Of a stretch of 52,812 nucleotides of DNA, positions 1-7,998 are shown one piece after another. Position 1 is the stretch's first letter; each line of letters begins with the position of its first letter. A model generated the notes under the pieces. That model was not told the origin of the DNA and searched no databases. It saw only the letters and a list, made by a program, of their open reading frames with translations. Source of the DNA: an uncultured Methylopila sp. (GTDB taxonomy: Bacteria > Pseudomonadota > Alphaproteobacteria > Rhizobiales > Methylopilaceae); assembly GCA_902168115.1 (NCBI GenBank), contig CABHPB010000143.1:1-52812 (forward strand), given 5' to 3'. The translations under genes were made by a program, and so were the position numbers.

Positions 1-19
1 CTCCCCTCAGAGAGGGGAG
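1..19. repeat. Short perfect hairpin at contig edge
   Basis: An 8-bp perfect inverted repeat (CTCCCCTC / GAGGGGAG) around a 3-base loop lies at the very start of the window. The arm sequence resembles the C/T-rich arms of the palindromic element at 49453-49609, so this may be the inner end of another copy cut by the contig edge. It could also act as a terminator for the minus-strand gene ending at 48, although no T-run follows on that strand. Confidence 0.5.
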
Positions 20-47
20 GGATACGGAGATGGTCGCGTCTCGCTCC

Positions 48-482
48 TCAGCCGCGCCCCGGGATGGCGTCGAACGCCTTCTCCATCTCGTTCCAGATCT
101 CGGACTTCTCCTCGACCTGGAAATCGTCGAACTCGTAGACCTGCCGGACTTCCAGCTCGACCGGGCCGTCCTCTTTCGGCCAGCGCTTCACCCAGTCGAG
201 CGCCTGCTCGAGCGAATCCGCCCGGATCATGGTGAAGCCGGCGACCAGCTCCTTGGTCTCGGCGAAGGGGCCGTCTGTGACGACAGGCTTGCCGCCGTCG
301 CGCGAAATCTTCACGCGCGCGCCCTTGGCTGAAGGCTGCAGGCCGTCGCCGCCGAGGAACACTCCGGCCTTGATCATCTCCATGTTGTAGGCAGCCATCG
401 CGTCCATCAGTTCAGTGGAGGGGATGGCGTCAGCCTCGGACTCGGTGTTCGCGTCGGCCTTGCGGATGATCATGAAGCGCAT
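48..482 (-). CDS. YciI-like (DGPF-domain) family protein
   Basis: A 144-residue small cytoplasmic protein of the YciI/YCII-related superfamily, ferredoxin-like alpha+beta proteins of uncertain enzymatic role. Family signs are the N-terminal strand MRFMIIRKAD, the central VTDGPFAETKEL segment that gives the DGPF name, and the later GF.MI.A.SLEQAL.W. pattern. I chose the ATG at 482 because GGAG lies nine bases upstream; the longer frame reaching 545 adds a basic, low-complexity leader. In other genomes such proteins often sit beside ECF sigma factors, but none is visible here. The gene runs in the same direction as the peroxiredoxin upstream. The biochemical role is unknown. Confidence 0.85.
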   Translation of the reverse strand: MRFMIIRKADANTESEADAIPSTELMDAMAAYNMEMIKAGVFLGGDGLQPSAKGARVKISRDGGKPVVTDGPFAETKELVAGFTMIRADSLEQALDWVKRWPKEDGPVELEVRQVYEFDDFQVEEKSEIWNEMEKAFDAIPGRG

Positions 483-575
483 CGGGCTGTCTCCGTTGCG
501 GCCGGCCCGATGGCCGACCCTCGGCCGAAGGACGCCCGCTCCCACGCGCGTCCGACATTTTCCGCGAGACTTTTT

Positions 576-1145
576 TCAGGCCGATCTCAGCCAGTCCACG
601 ACGTCCTGCGCGGAGCGGTCGGGCGGAAAGACCGGGTAGAAGACCCTGCTGACGACGCCGTCGTCGATGACGAGCGTGACGCGCTTGGTCAGGGTTTCTC
701 CGCCGGCCTCGAACAGCGGCAGGTCGATCGCCCTGGAGAGCGCGAGCTCATCGTCGGACAGGATGGCGAATGGCAGGTGGAGCCGCTCCGCGGCCTCGCG
801 CTGATAGTCGCTCGTCTGCGTCGACAGCCCGAACAGATGGTCGACGCCGAGCCCCTTCAGCTCCGCGAAGTGGTCGCGGAACGAGCAGCTCTGCGGGGTG
901 CAGCCGCGGGCGCCGGGGATCATGTCCCAGCCGTGCGGATTCTCGACGCCCGGCCGGCCGGTGCGCGGATAGGCGTAGACGACGGTGCGGCCGGAAAGCG
1001 CCGCGAGGTCGACGAGGGAGCCGTCGGTCGCGGCGAGCGGGACGAAGGGTAGGCGCAGGCCTTCCAGATGCGCGCAGCCGCCGTCGTCGACCGGGGCGGG
1101 GATCGCGGACCAGTCCGGCGCCGCGACGGTGGAGGTTTCGGCCAT
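576..1145 (-). CDS. Peroxiredoxin (AhpC/TSA-Redoxin family)
   Basis: A 189-residue thioredoxin-fold peroxidase expected to reduce hydroperoxides in the cytoplasm. After strand VVYAYPRTGRPG comes the active-site segment GARGCTPQSCSF, with cysteines at 82 and 87. The four-residue spacing matches the atypical two-cysteine arrangement of BCP/PrxQ-type enzymes, where the first is peroxidatic and the second resolving. The later strand VTLVIDDGVVSRVFYPVFPP and the C-terminal helix complete the fold. The loop between the PRTG strand and the first cysteine is longer than in typical BCP. The ATG at 1145 follows a GAAGGA ribosome site; the frame extends to 1277 but would then overlap the divergent gene at 1276. 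It is divergent from the DUF4874 gene, with a 130-bp spacer. Confidence 0.88.
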   Translation of the reverse strand: MAETSTVAAPDWSAIPAPVDDGGCAHLEGLRLPFVPLAATDGSLVDLAALSGRTVVYAYPRTGRPGVENPHGWDMIPGARGCTPQSCSFRDHFAELKGLGVDHLFGLSTQTSDYQREAAERLHLPFAILSDDELALSRAIDLPLFEAGGETLTKRVTLVIDDGVVSRVFYPVFPPDRSAQDVVDWLRSA

Positions 1146-1275
1146 GGCGCCATCCTTCGCTAAGAGAGCGGCGGGACGGTAGCGCGCCGGTCGGGCCGCG
1201 TGAAACGAAGATTTGTGAGGTCGCCCATCGCGCGCGACGATATGGCTCTGGCGACGATACGTATAGGGACCCGTC

Positions 1276-2640
1276 ATGACGCTCGCCTCGCTCCGCTTCG
1301 CCGCCGCGCTGGCGCTGTCCGCCTTGGCCTGCGGCCCGGCGCTGGCTGGCGCGCGCGACTATCCGGCCTCGACGGCCGACATCCGCAATCCGGAGCGGGG
1401 TTTCTGGCGATTCGCCGCTAAGGACTTCGCGGCGGTGACGAAGGGCGAGCTCGCCGACATCAGGTCCGACGGCATGACGCTCGCCTACGGCGTGGTGCGG
1501 CTCGACGACTTCCGCTCAAAGCAGCTCACCGACAAGCTGCTGAAGTCGCTCGACGCGGCCTTCGCGAAGACGCGCAAGGCGGGCCTCAAGGTCATCCTGC
1601 GCTTCGCCTACAACTACCCGGCCAACGAGCACGAATACAAAAACGCCAAGGACGCGCCGCTCGACGTCGTGCTGAAGCACATCGCGCAGCTGAAGCCCGT
1701 GCTGGCGGAGAACGCGGACGTCGTGGCCGTGCTGCAGGCGGGCTTCATCGGCGCCTGGGGCGAGGGCCACACCTCCTCGAACAAGCTCACCAAGCCCGCG
1801 AACAAGGCGAAGATCCGCGACGCGCTGCTGAAGGCGCTTCCCGACGGGCGGATGCTGCAATGGCGCTACCCGGCCGACGTCATCGACTGGAGCCCTGAGC
1901 CGCCGGCGCCGGGAACGCTGGCGCGGATCGGCGTCCACAACGACTGCTTCATGTCGTCCAACACCGACGTCGGAACCTACGCCTCGAACCGGAAGACGCG
2001 CGAGCGCCAGCGCGCCTATGTCTCTCAGCTGAGCCGCGCGACCTTCTTCGGCGGCGAGACCTGCGCGGTGGGGTCGGGGTCCGAGCGCATGTCCTGCGCC
2101 GACATCCGCTCCGAGGGGCCGCAGTTCCACCTGAGCGCGCTCAACCGCGACTACAACGCCAAATTCATGAAGACCTGGAAGCAGGAGGGCTGCTTCGACG
2201 AGGTCAGCCGCGCGATGGGCTACCGGCTCGTTCTGAAGCGCGCGGAAGCGCCGGACACGGCGGTCACGAGCGGCACGGCGCGCGTCACGGTCCGGATCGA
2301 GAACGCCGGCTGGGCGCGCCTCACCAATCCGCGGCCGTTCCAGCTGGTCGCGACCCATCGCGCGAGTGGAAAGAGCTTCGTTACGACTACGGCCGCCGAC
2401 ATCCGCGACGTCGAGCCAGAGGACGCCGCGCCGCGCGCCTTCGCCTTCGACTGGGCCGTGCCCGCCGATGCGCCGACGGGCCCCTACGACCTCGCGCTCG
2501 CGCTTCCGGACGCCGCGCCCTCGCTTGGCGATAATCCGCGTTACGCAGTCCGCTTCGCCAATGGCTCGGGGGCGGACTTCGGCTGGGACGCCGACACGGG
2601 GCGCTATCGTCTCGGACTAGTGGTGACCGTGAAAGATTGA
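1276..2640 (+). CDS. Secreted DUF4874/DUF4832 domain protein
   Basis: A 454-residue exported protein. It begins with a signal peptide of about 24 residues (hydrophobic core followed by ALAGA). The N-terminal half has the DUF4874 pattern: NPERGFWRF near the start, a TIM-barrel-like series of strands, and GFIGAWGEGH around residues 156-165. The second half resembles DUF4832, with a late Ig-like strand region. These domains look like an uncharacterised glycoside-hydrolase-type barrel in the periplasm or outside the cell; no catalytic assignment is possible from sequence alone. AGGGA upstream supports the ATG. The 3' end overlaps by 24 bases a convergent, degraded minus-strand reading frame (2617-2978). 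Confidence 0.8.
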   Translation: MTLASLRFAAALALSALACGPALAGARDYPASTADIRNPERGFWRFAAKDFAAVTKGELADIRSDGMTLAYGVVRLDDFRSKQLTDKLLKSLDAAFAKTRKAGLKVILRFAYNYPANEHEYKNAKDAPLDVVLKHIAQLKPVLAENADVVAVLQAGFIGAWGEGHTSSNKLTKPANKAKIRDALLKALPDGRMLQWRYPADVIDWSPEPPAPGTLARIGVHNDCFMSSNTDVGTYASNRKTRERQRAYVSQLSRATFFGGETCAVGSGSERMSCADIRSEGPQFHLSALNRDYNAKFMKTWKQEGCFDEVSRAMGYRLVLKRAEAPDTAVTSGTARVTVRIENAGWARLTNPRPFQLVATHRASGKSFVTTTAADIRDVEPEDAAPRAFAFDWAVPADAPTGPYDLALALPDAAPSLGDNPRYAVRFANGSGADFGWDADTGRYRLGLVVTVKD

Positions 2641-2978
2641 CCGGATGGCGGCAGGGTCGGACCCGATCTTGTTGAGCGACTTCGGCACCTCGGCCTGCAG
2701 TTTGACGAAGACCTTCTGGGCTGCGGCTCCAGTGGCTGGCCGTCGGGCTTGTGCGTGATCGCGCGGAACTGGCCGGGCGCGATCCCTCCGTCGTTCGGGT
2801 CCTTGATCACCGGGCACACAGCGTAGCGCAGCGGGGCGTTCAGCGGCCTGAGGGTCTTGGTGACGTAGCCCTTCTTGAACAGGTCCTCGATGTCTCCGAC
2901 CGAAGCGATGATCGGCGTGCCGTCGAGGTCCCTGCCGTTCTTCTTCGCGAGGGCGACGAGCGCCTCACTTGCCGGACG
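2617..2978 (-). pseudogene. Frameshifted remnant of an unrecognised gene
   Basis: Two minus-strand frames each look like real protein but join only through a frameshift near 2722-2730. The upstream frame carries a coding-like stretch (LVALAKKNGRDLDGTP, later DIEDLFKKGYVTKTLRPL and PVIKDPNDGGIAPGQ). It then turns into arginine/serine-rich noise exactly where the next frame begins AAAQKVFVKLQAEVPKSL and runs to a TAG at 2617. No clear start codon or ribosome site precedes the first part, so the 5' end may also be lost. I do not recognise the family. It overlaps the end of the DUF4874 gene, which suggests decay after insertion or rearrangement. A sequencing error making the frameshift is the alternative. 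Confidence 0.45.
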
Positions 2979-3118
2979 CAGTCGTGACCGAACAATTGAG
3001 GACGGGCTCACCCGGACCTTGAGCACAACCGCACTTTTAGTGGTTAGCGGCGGATGACGCACAACATGTGGACAGCTGCGTTGACTCTCGAGAGAGACTC
3101 GCCATAGCCTCGCTGATA

Positions 3119-3163
3119 GCACAAGGCCACCCGAAGCTGGCGGCTTCAGGTGGCCCATTGTGC
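3119..3163. repeat. Large two-part hairpin in intergenic region
   Basis: GCACAA and TTGTGC enclose a 13-bp stem (GGCCACCCGAAGC with GCTTCAGGTGGCC, one mismatch) and a 5-base loop, with a 2-base bulge between the two stem parts. No T-run follows on either strand. It lies about 110 bases upstream of the small gene at 3271 and could be an untranslated-region structure, a terminator lacking a U tract, or the end of a mobile-element remnant. The rest of 2979-3270 shows nothing else I can name. Confidence 0.55.
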
Positions 3164-3270
3164 GAGCTCAGGCTTCTGGTTGAGCCGCCTGAGCGGCGCT
3201 GTCTCTCGACAAGGCGAGTGAATCGCCTCTGATTCGGCGTGTCAAGCTCGACCACCGTAAGGAGGTCGAT

Positions 3271-3453
3271 ATGACCACTACGACCCGATACCCGATTGGC
3301 ACCAAGCGTCGGACGGGCGAGACCTGTCCGGAGAGCGGCATTTGGAAGGTCGATGATCCGATTTGGACCACTACCGGTCCGTTTGCCGCGGGGAACCGGT
3401 TCCCCCCTTACAAGGACAAAGCGGTGACCTGGGTTTTGATCCAGTACGCCTAA
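3271..3453 (+). CDS. Small YjzC-like protein
   Basis: A 60-residue protein preceded by a near-perfect Shine-Dalgarno (AAGGAGGT at 3259-3266), so it is very probably translated. The pattern TGETCPESGIW, then a short gap, then AAGNRFPPY and TWVL resembles the YjzC family of small proteins (G..aP.sG.Y ... GD.FP ... W). That family has no established function. The base composition is less GC-rich than its neighbours, and it sits in a disturbed intergenic stretch, so recent gain is possible. A clean intrinsic terminator follows at 3473-3505, making it a complete single-gene unit. The family assignment is from memory of the pattern only. Confidence 0.65.
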   Translation: MTTTTRYPIGTKRRTGETCPESGIWKVDDPIWTTTGPFAAGNRFPPYKDKAVTWVLIQYA

Positions 3454-3472
3454 CCAACCTACAGCCAAGAAG

Positions 3473-3505
3473 CGGCGGCCGGACTTGTCCGGCCGCCGAT
3501 TTTTT
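3473..3505 (+). terminator. Rho-independent terminator of the small YjzC-like gene
   Basis: A perfect 11-bp stem (CGGCGGCCGGA / TCCGGCCGCCG) with a CTTG loop is followed by one A and six T. The T-run touches the stop codon of convergent pnp (3505-3507). The hairpin may also stop minus-strand pnp transcripts, although there the stem is preceded by an A-run and followed only by a weak U-rich stretch. Confidence 0.9.
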
Positions 3506-5715
3506 CACTCGGCCGCTTCTTCGCGGCGGCGGCGCGGGCCGCGGTCGCGACGGCCGCCGCCGGAGCGCTGCTCCTCGCCGTTCTCCTCGCCGCCCTCGCC
3601 GGCCGGCGGCGACAGGTCCTCGCCGGTGGTCTGGTCGACGACCTTCATGGACAGGCGCGTCTTGCCGCGGTCGTCGAAGCCGAGCAGCTTCACCTTGACC
3701 TTGTCGCCTTCCTTCAGGACGTCCGAGACCTTCTCGACGCGGTTCTGCGCGATCTGGGAGACGTGGACGAGGCCGTCCTTGGCGCCGAAGAAGTTCACGA
3801 AGGCGCCGAACTCTACGACCTTCACGACCGTGCCGTCATAGATCACGCCGACTTCCGGATCGGAAGCGATCGACTTGATCCAGTTGAGCGCCGCCTGGAT
3901 GGCCTTGCCGTCCGAGGAGGCGACCTTGACGGTGCCGTCGTCCTCGACGTTGACCTTGGCGCCGGTCTTCTCGACGATCTCGCGGATCACCTTGCCGCCG
4001 GTGCCGATCACTTCGCGGATCTTGTCGGTCGGGATCTTGATGACCTCGATGCGCGGCGCGTACTCGCCGAGCTCGGCGCGGCCGGCGGTGATGGCCTTCG
4101 CCATCTCGCCGAGGATGTGGATGCGGCCGTCCTTCGCCTGGCCGAGGGCGACCTTCATGATCTCCTCGGTGATGCCGGCGATCTTGATGTCCATCTGAAG
4201 GGCGGTGACGCCTTCCTCGGTGCCGGCCACCTTGAAGTCCATGTCGCCGAGGTGGTCCTCGTCGCCGAGGATGTCGGACAGCACCGCGAACTTCTCGCCC
4301 TCGAGGATGAGGCCCATGGCGATGCCGGCGACCGGCCGCTTCAGCGGCACGCCCGCGTCCATCGCGGAGAGCGAAGCGCCGCAGACCGACGCCATCGAGG
4401 AGGAGCCGTTCGACTCGGTGATCTCGGAGACGATGCGGATCGTGTAGGGGAACTCGTCCGCCTTCGGCAGCATCGGGTGGATCGCGCGCCAGGCGAGCTT
4501 GCCGTGGCCGACTTCACGACGGCCGGGGGCGCCCATGCGGCCGGTCTCGCCCACCGAGTAGGGCGGGAAGTTGTAATGGAGCAGGAAGCGCTCCTTGTAG
4601 GTGCCGCCGAGCGCGTCGATGAACTGCTCGTCCTCGCCCGTGCCGAGCGTCGCGACGACGATCGCCTGGGTCTCGCCGCGGGTGAAGATCGCCGAGCCGT
4701 GGGTGCGCGGCAGGACGCCGACCTCCGGCAGGATCGGGCGGACCGTGACGAGGTCGCGGCCGTCGATGCGGATCTTGTCGTCCAGGATGCCCCAGCGGAC
4801 GATCTTGGCCTCGAGCTCCTTGAACACGCCGCCGAGCTTGATCGGGTTCACCGCGTTCTCGTCGCCTTCGGCGCAGAACGCCTCGATCGCCTTCTTCTTG
4901 GCGGCGGAGACGGCGTCCTGGCGCTCGGCCTTGGCCTTGATCTTGTAGGCGGCGCGGAGGTCGCCCTCGACCAGGGCCTGCAGCTTGCCCTCGAGCTCGG
5001 AGAGGTCGTCGACCTTGTGCTCGCGCGGCTCCTTGGCGGCCTTCTCGGCGAGACGGATGATCGCGTCGATCACCGGCTGGAAGCCCTTGTGGCCGAACAT
5101 CACGGCGCCGAGCATCACGTCCTCGGAGAGCTCCTTGGCCTCCGACTCCACCATCAGCACCGCGTCCTGCGTGCCGGCGACCACGAGGTCGAGGTCAGAG
5201 TTCGGCATGCGGTCGGCGACCGGGTTCAGCACGTACTCGCCGTCGATGTAGCCGACGCGCGCGCCGCCGATCGGGCCCATGAAGGGCACGCCCGAGAGCG
5301 TGAGCGCGGCCGAGGCGCCGATCATGCCGACGATGTCCGGGTCGTTCTCGAGGTCGTAGGAGAGAACGGTGACGACGACCTGGGTGTCGTTCTTGTAGCC
5401 GTCCGCGAACAGCGGGCGGATCGGCCGGTCGATCAGCCGGGAGGTCAGCGTGTCCTTCTCGGTCGGCCCGCGCTCGCGCTTGAAGTAGCCGCCCGGGATG
5501 CGGCCGGCGGCATAGTATTTCTCGGTGTAGTTCACCGTCAGCGGGAAGAAGTCGACGCCGGCCTTCGGGGACTTGGCGGAGACGGCGGTGGCGAGCACCG
5601 TGGTGTCGCCATAGGTGACCAGCACAGCGCCGTCAGCCTGGCGGGCGACGTGGCCGGTCTCGAAGGTCAGCGTGCGGCCGGCCCATTCGATCTTTTCGCG
5701 ATGAATCTCAAACAT
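3505..5715 (-). CDS. pnp: Polyribonucleotide nucleotidyltransferase (PNPase)
   Basis: A 736-residue exoribonuclease that degrades RNA 3' to 5' by phosphorolysis and is a usual partner in RNA-decay complexes. It begins [11 protein letters not shown], contains two RNase PH cores split by a helical linker, then a KH domain (about 552-620, with the GxxG loop IGTGGKVI) and an S1 domain (about 620-693, [13 protein letters not shown]). The family is usually about 700-720 residues. The extra length is a C-terminal tail that is acidic, then Gly/Arg-rich, plausibly RNA- or partner-binding. The gene follows rpsO, as in most proteobacteria, but the 414-bp spacer carries inverted repeats. In E. coli, PNPase autoregulates through its leader; I cannot see whether that holds here. 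Confidence 0.98.
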   Translation of the reverse strand: MFEIHREKIEWAGRTLTFETGHVARQADGAVLVTYGDTTVLATAVSAKSPKAGVDFFPLTVNYTEKYYAAGRIPGGYFKRERGPTEKDTLTSRLIDRPIRPLFADGYKNDTQVVVTVLSYDLENDPDIVGMIGASAALTLSGVPFMGPIGGARVGYIDGEYVLNPVADRMPNSDLDLVVAGTQDAVLMVESEAKELSEDVMLGAVMFGHKGFQPVIDAIIRLAEKAAKEPREHKVDDLSELEGKLQALVEGDLRAAYKIKAKAERQDAVSAAKKKAIEAFCAEGDENAVNPIKLGGVFKELEAKIVRWGILDDKIRIDGRDLVTVRPILPEVGVLPRTHGSAIFTRGETQAIVVATLGTGEDEQFIDALGGTYKERFLLHYNFPPYSVGETGRMGAPGRREVGHGKLAWRAIHPMLPKADEFPYTIRIVSEITESNGSSSMASVCGASLSAMDAGVPLKRPVAGIAMGLILEGEKFAVLSDILGDEDHLGDMDFKVAGTEEGVTALQMDIKIAGITEEIMKVALGQAKDGRIHILGEMAKAITAGRAELGEYAPRIEVIKIPTDKIREVIGTGGKVIREIVEKTGAKVNVEDDGTVKVASSDGKAIQAALNWIKSIASDPEVGVIYDGTVVKVVEFGAFVNFFGAKDGLVHVSQIAQNRVEKVSDVLKEGDKVKVKLLGFDDRGKTRLSMKVVDQTTGEDLSPPAGEGGEENGEEQRSGGGRRDRGPRRRREEAAE

Positions 5716-5978
5716 GCGTCTTTGTCCTTGCGGTCATGCGGACCGAAGGATGCCGTCGGGCTTTGAAGCTCACGTCACGGGCAAGACGGCGCGGCGCTGC
5801 TTGGGGATCGGAGTCCTGCTCCGTCCTCGGGCGCAGGTCCGGAGATCCGAACCTGAACAGCGCCCTGCGATCCTGCCCCATGACGTACGGGCCCGATGGC
5901 GTCCCGGGTCCCTTGTTTTTGTGTCTGACGCCGCCGCCCCATTGCGCCGGCGTCCGTGTCGAGAGGCGTTTGAAGCGC

Positions 5979-6080
5979 GACGTCATTCCGGGCTTGTCCC
6001 GAAATCCATGTCCGCTCGATCAGCCGTACTGGCGATGCTGGCGGAAACAGGCTCCGGGACGAGCCCGGAGCGACGGCGTC
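5979..6080. repeat. Inverted-repeat element between rpsO and pnp
   Basis: The left arm (5979-6001, containing TCCGGGCTTGTCCCG) is nearly the reverse complement of the right arm (6055-6080, containing CGGGACGAGCCCGGA). The arms are separated by about 53 bases. This design resembles dispersed intergenic palindromic elements of Hyphomicrobiales genomes. In RNA it would fold into a long hairpin between two operon genes, where it could protect or destabilise flanking mRNA. Confidence 0.65.
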
Positions 6081-6093
6081 ATGCGCCAGGCGA

Positions 6094-6117
6094 ACGGCGG
6101 CCGATCGGGGCCGCCGT
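6094..6117 (-). terminator. Possible attenuator or terminator after rpsO
   Basis: A perfect 9-bp GC-rich stem (ACGGCGGCC / GGCCGCCGT) with a 6-base loop lies 12 bases past the rpsO stop. Only two T follow on the minus strand, so if it acts, it may be a partial terminator or an mRNA 3'-end stabiliser. Confidence 0.4.
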
Positions 6118-6129
6118 TTCAGGCGAACG

Positions 6130-6399
6130 TCAGCGGCGGATGCCGAGGCGCTCGATCAGGCTCTGGTAGCGAGCCGGGTCCTTGCCCTTAACATAGTCGA
6201 GCAGCGAGCGACGCGCGCTCACGAGCTTCAGGAGGCCGCGACGGGAGTGGTTGTCCTTGGCGTGGCTCTTGAAGTGCTGGGTCAGGTTGGAGATGCGCTC
6301 CGTGAGGATCGCGACCTGCACCTCGGGGGAGCCGGTGTCGCCGTCCTTGACGGCATACTGGCTCACGAGTTCTTTCTTGCGTTCCGGCGTGATCGACAT
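6130..6399 (-). CDS. rpsO: 30S ribosomal protein S15
   Basis: An 89-residue small-subunit protein, the exact usual length. It binds the central domain of 16S rRNA early in assembly. The sequence starts [12 protein letters not shown] and carries the family core [15 protein letters not shown], then [21 protein letters not shown], and ends with ERLGIRR. It lies 41 bases after truB in the classic truB-rpsO-pnp order. The ATG at 6399 is the only sensible start. Confidence 0.99.
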   Translation of the reverse strand: MSITPERKKELVSQYAVKDGDTGSPEVQVAILTERISNLTQHFKSHAKDNHSRRGLLKLVSARRSLLDYVKGKDPARYQSLIERLGIRR

Positions 6400-6440
6400 C
6401 GTCTCTCTCGTTCGATCGGTTTCGGTCCCGACGCGAGCCC

Positions 6441-7370
6441 TCAGGGCCGGTCGAGGTGGAAGATGCGTCGGGGATGAAGCTCGCCGCGATCGATCTCGCC
6501 GAGCGCGATCAACGCGCCGTCGGTCGTCACGGAGACCGGACCCCGATGCATCGGGGCGTCCCGTCCGCGCAGCAGCACCGGTTGCCCATTGAGCAATCGG
6601 GCCGCGTCCGCCCTGCTGACGGCGAGCGCCGGGATGTCGTCCAGCGCCGTCTCAACCGGAAGGAGGCAATTCGCGAGGGTCTCCTCGCGGGCGGCACCCT
6701 GTCCGAAACGTTCCAGTTCGTCCAGAGAAATCGCGTCGTCCTCGGTAAATCCGCCGACCGCAGTCCGGCGCAGCGCCACGATGTGCCCGCGGGTGCCGAG
6801 CGCCCGGCCCATGTCGCGGGCGATGGCGCGGACATAGGTGCCCTTGCCGCAGTCGGTCTCGAACACCGCGCGGTCGGGCGCCGGCATGTCGACCAGCTCC
6901 ATCCGCTCGACCTCGACGATGCGCGGCTCGAGCGTCACGTCCTCGCCGTCGCGGGCGAGGTCGTATGCGCGCTGGCCGTCGACCTTGAGCGCCGAGAACT
7001 TCGGCGGGATCTGGGTGACCTGGCCGCGGAACGCCGGGAGCACGTCGAGGATCGCCTCGCGCGTCGGGCGATGCTCGGAGGTCGCGATCGGCTGCCCTTC
7101 GGCGTCGTCGGAATCGGTCTCGACGCCCCAGAGCACCTCGAAACGGTAGGTCTTCTGGCCGTCCATGACGAAGGGCACGGTTTTGGTGGCCTCGCCGAAG
7201 GCGATCGGCAGGATGCCCGAGGCGAGCGGATCGAGCGTGCCGGCGTGGCCGGCCTTTTTCGCCTGATAGATCCAGCGCGCCTTGGAGACCGCATGGGTCG
7301 AGGTGACGCCGACCGGCTTGTCGAGGACGAGCCAGCCGGAGATATCGAGGCCCTTCTTGCGGCGGCTCAT
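6441..7370 (-). CDS. truB: tRNA pseudouridine(55) synthase TruB
   Basis: A 309-residue enzyme that converts uridine 55 of the tRNA T-loop to pseudouridine. The catalytic aspartate is D47 within [12 protein letters not shown]. Other family blocks are [20 protein letters not shown], and [20 protein letters not shown]; the C-terminal part forms the PUA-like extension. The start overlaps the rbfA stop by four bases (ATGA), which implies translational coupling. Length is normal. Confidence 0.98.
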   Translation of the reverse strand: MSRRKKGLDISGWLVLDKPVGVTSTHAVSKARWIYQAKKAGHAGTLDPLASGILPIAFGEATKTVPFVMDGQKTYRFEVLWGVETDSDDAEGQPIATSEHRPTREAILDVLPAFRGQVTQIPPKFSALKVDGQRAYDLARDGEDVTLEPRIVEVERMELVDMPAPDRAVFETDCGKGTYVRAIARDMGRALGTRGHIVALRRTAVGGFTEDDAISLDELERFGQGAAREETLANCLLPVETALDDIPALAVSRADAARLLNGQPVLLRGRDAPMHRGPVSVTTDGALIALGEIDRGELHPRRIFHLDRP

Positions 7371-7774
7371 CGCTCGTCCTCGCCGTCCTGAACGAGGTCG
7401 CGGGCGACTTCCGGGGAGCGCAGCAGCTCGTCGATATGGGCGCCGCGGTCGAAGCTGTCGTCGATCCGGAACCGAAGGTCCGGCGCCGACTTCAGCGCGA
7501 GCCGCTTCACCACCAGCATGCGGAGCTGCTTGCGGTTGGCGTCGAGCGCCTTGAGGACCTTGTCCTCGTCCTTGCCGCCGAGCGGCATGACATAGGCGGT
7601 GGCGAGCTTGAGGTCCGGCGTCATGCGGACCTCCGGAACGGTGACGACATGCGTCTCCAGCACGGGGTCCATCACCTCGCCGCGCTGGAGCACGTCGGCG
7701 AGCGCATGGCGCACGAGTTCTCCCACGCGCAGCATGCGCTGGGACGGGGCCTTGGGGCCCTGATGACGGGACAT
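7367..7774 (-). CDS. rbfA: Ribosome-binding factor A
   Basis: A 135-residue single KH-type protein that binds the 30S subunit and helps 16S 5'-end maturation, notably in the cold. Family marks are [18 protein letters not shown] near the N terminus, then [17 protein letters not shown], and [17 protein letters not shown]. It overlaps truB by four bases. It is separated from infB by 224 bp holding a palindromic element, which is unusual because infB-rbfA is often tightly spaced. Confidence 0.97.
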   Translation of the reverse strand: MSRHQGPKAPSQRMLRVGELVRHALADVLQRGEVMDPVLETHVVTVPEVRMTPDLKLATAYVMPLGGKDEDKVLKALDANRKQLRMLVVKRLALKSAPDLRFRIDDSFDRGAHIDELLRSPEVARDLVQDGEDER

Positions 7775-7871
7775 TCTCTCTTCCTTTTTCGCCTCGCGGC
7801 GCCCTCGTCGAAGAGCGCCGTCGGGTCCGGGATCGGACCGGACCCGAGCGGTGGATTTTGAACGCCGCGGC

Positions 7872-7988
7872 CTTGTCCCGGCCGGAGAGCCGGGACCCAG
7901 ACGCGCGGGGCGTTCAGACCAATCGCGACGGCCGGAGCCAAACCCCTGGCCGTCGTGGCTCTGGGTCCCGGCTCAAGGCCGGGACAAG
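7872..7988. repeat. Paired palindromic element between infB and rbfA
   Basis: The left arm 7872-7900 and right arm 7961-7988 are inverted copies of about 28 bases with very few differences. Each arm is itself nearly palindromic (GTCCCGGC around a short loop to GCCGGGAC). About 60 bases lie between. The architecture matches bacterial interspersed mosaic elements built of REP-like units. In RNA the arms can form one long stem or two small hairpins. Confidence 0.75.
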
Positions 7989-7998
7989 AGCCTGAGAG

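Larger units (their letters stand above)
5716..6129. other. rpsO-pnp intergenic region
   Basis: This 414-bp gap has no credible gene: its frames are short, arginine/proline-rich and without ribosome sites. It contains the inverted-repeat element at 5979-6080 and a hairpin just after the rpsO stop. In most proteobacteria the rpsO-pnp spacer is shorter and carries RNase III sites plus the pnp leader, so the leader here may lie near 5716-5970. I see no clear promoter. Confidence 0.6.

Noticed and set aside
3763-5766. 667-residue plus-strand frame
   Set aside because: Antisense shadow of pnp with no domain or ribosome site.
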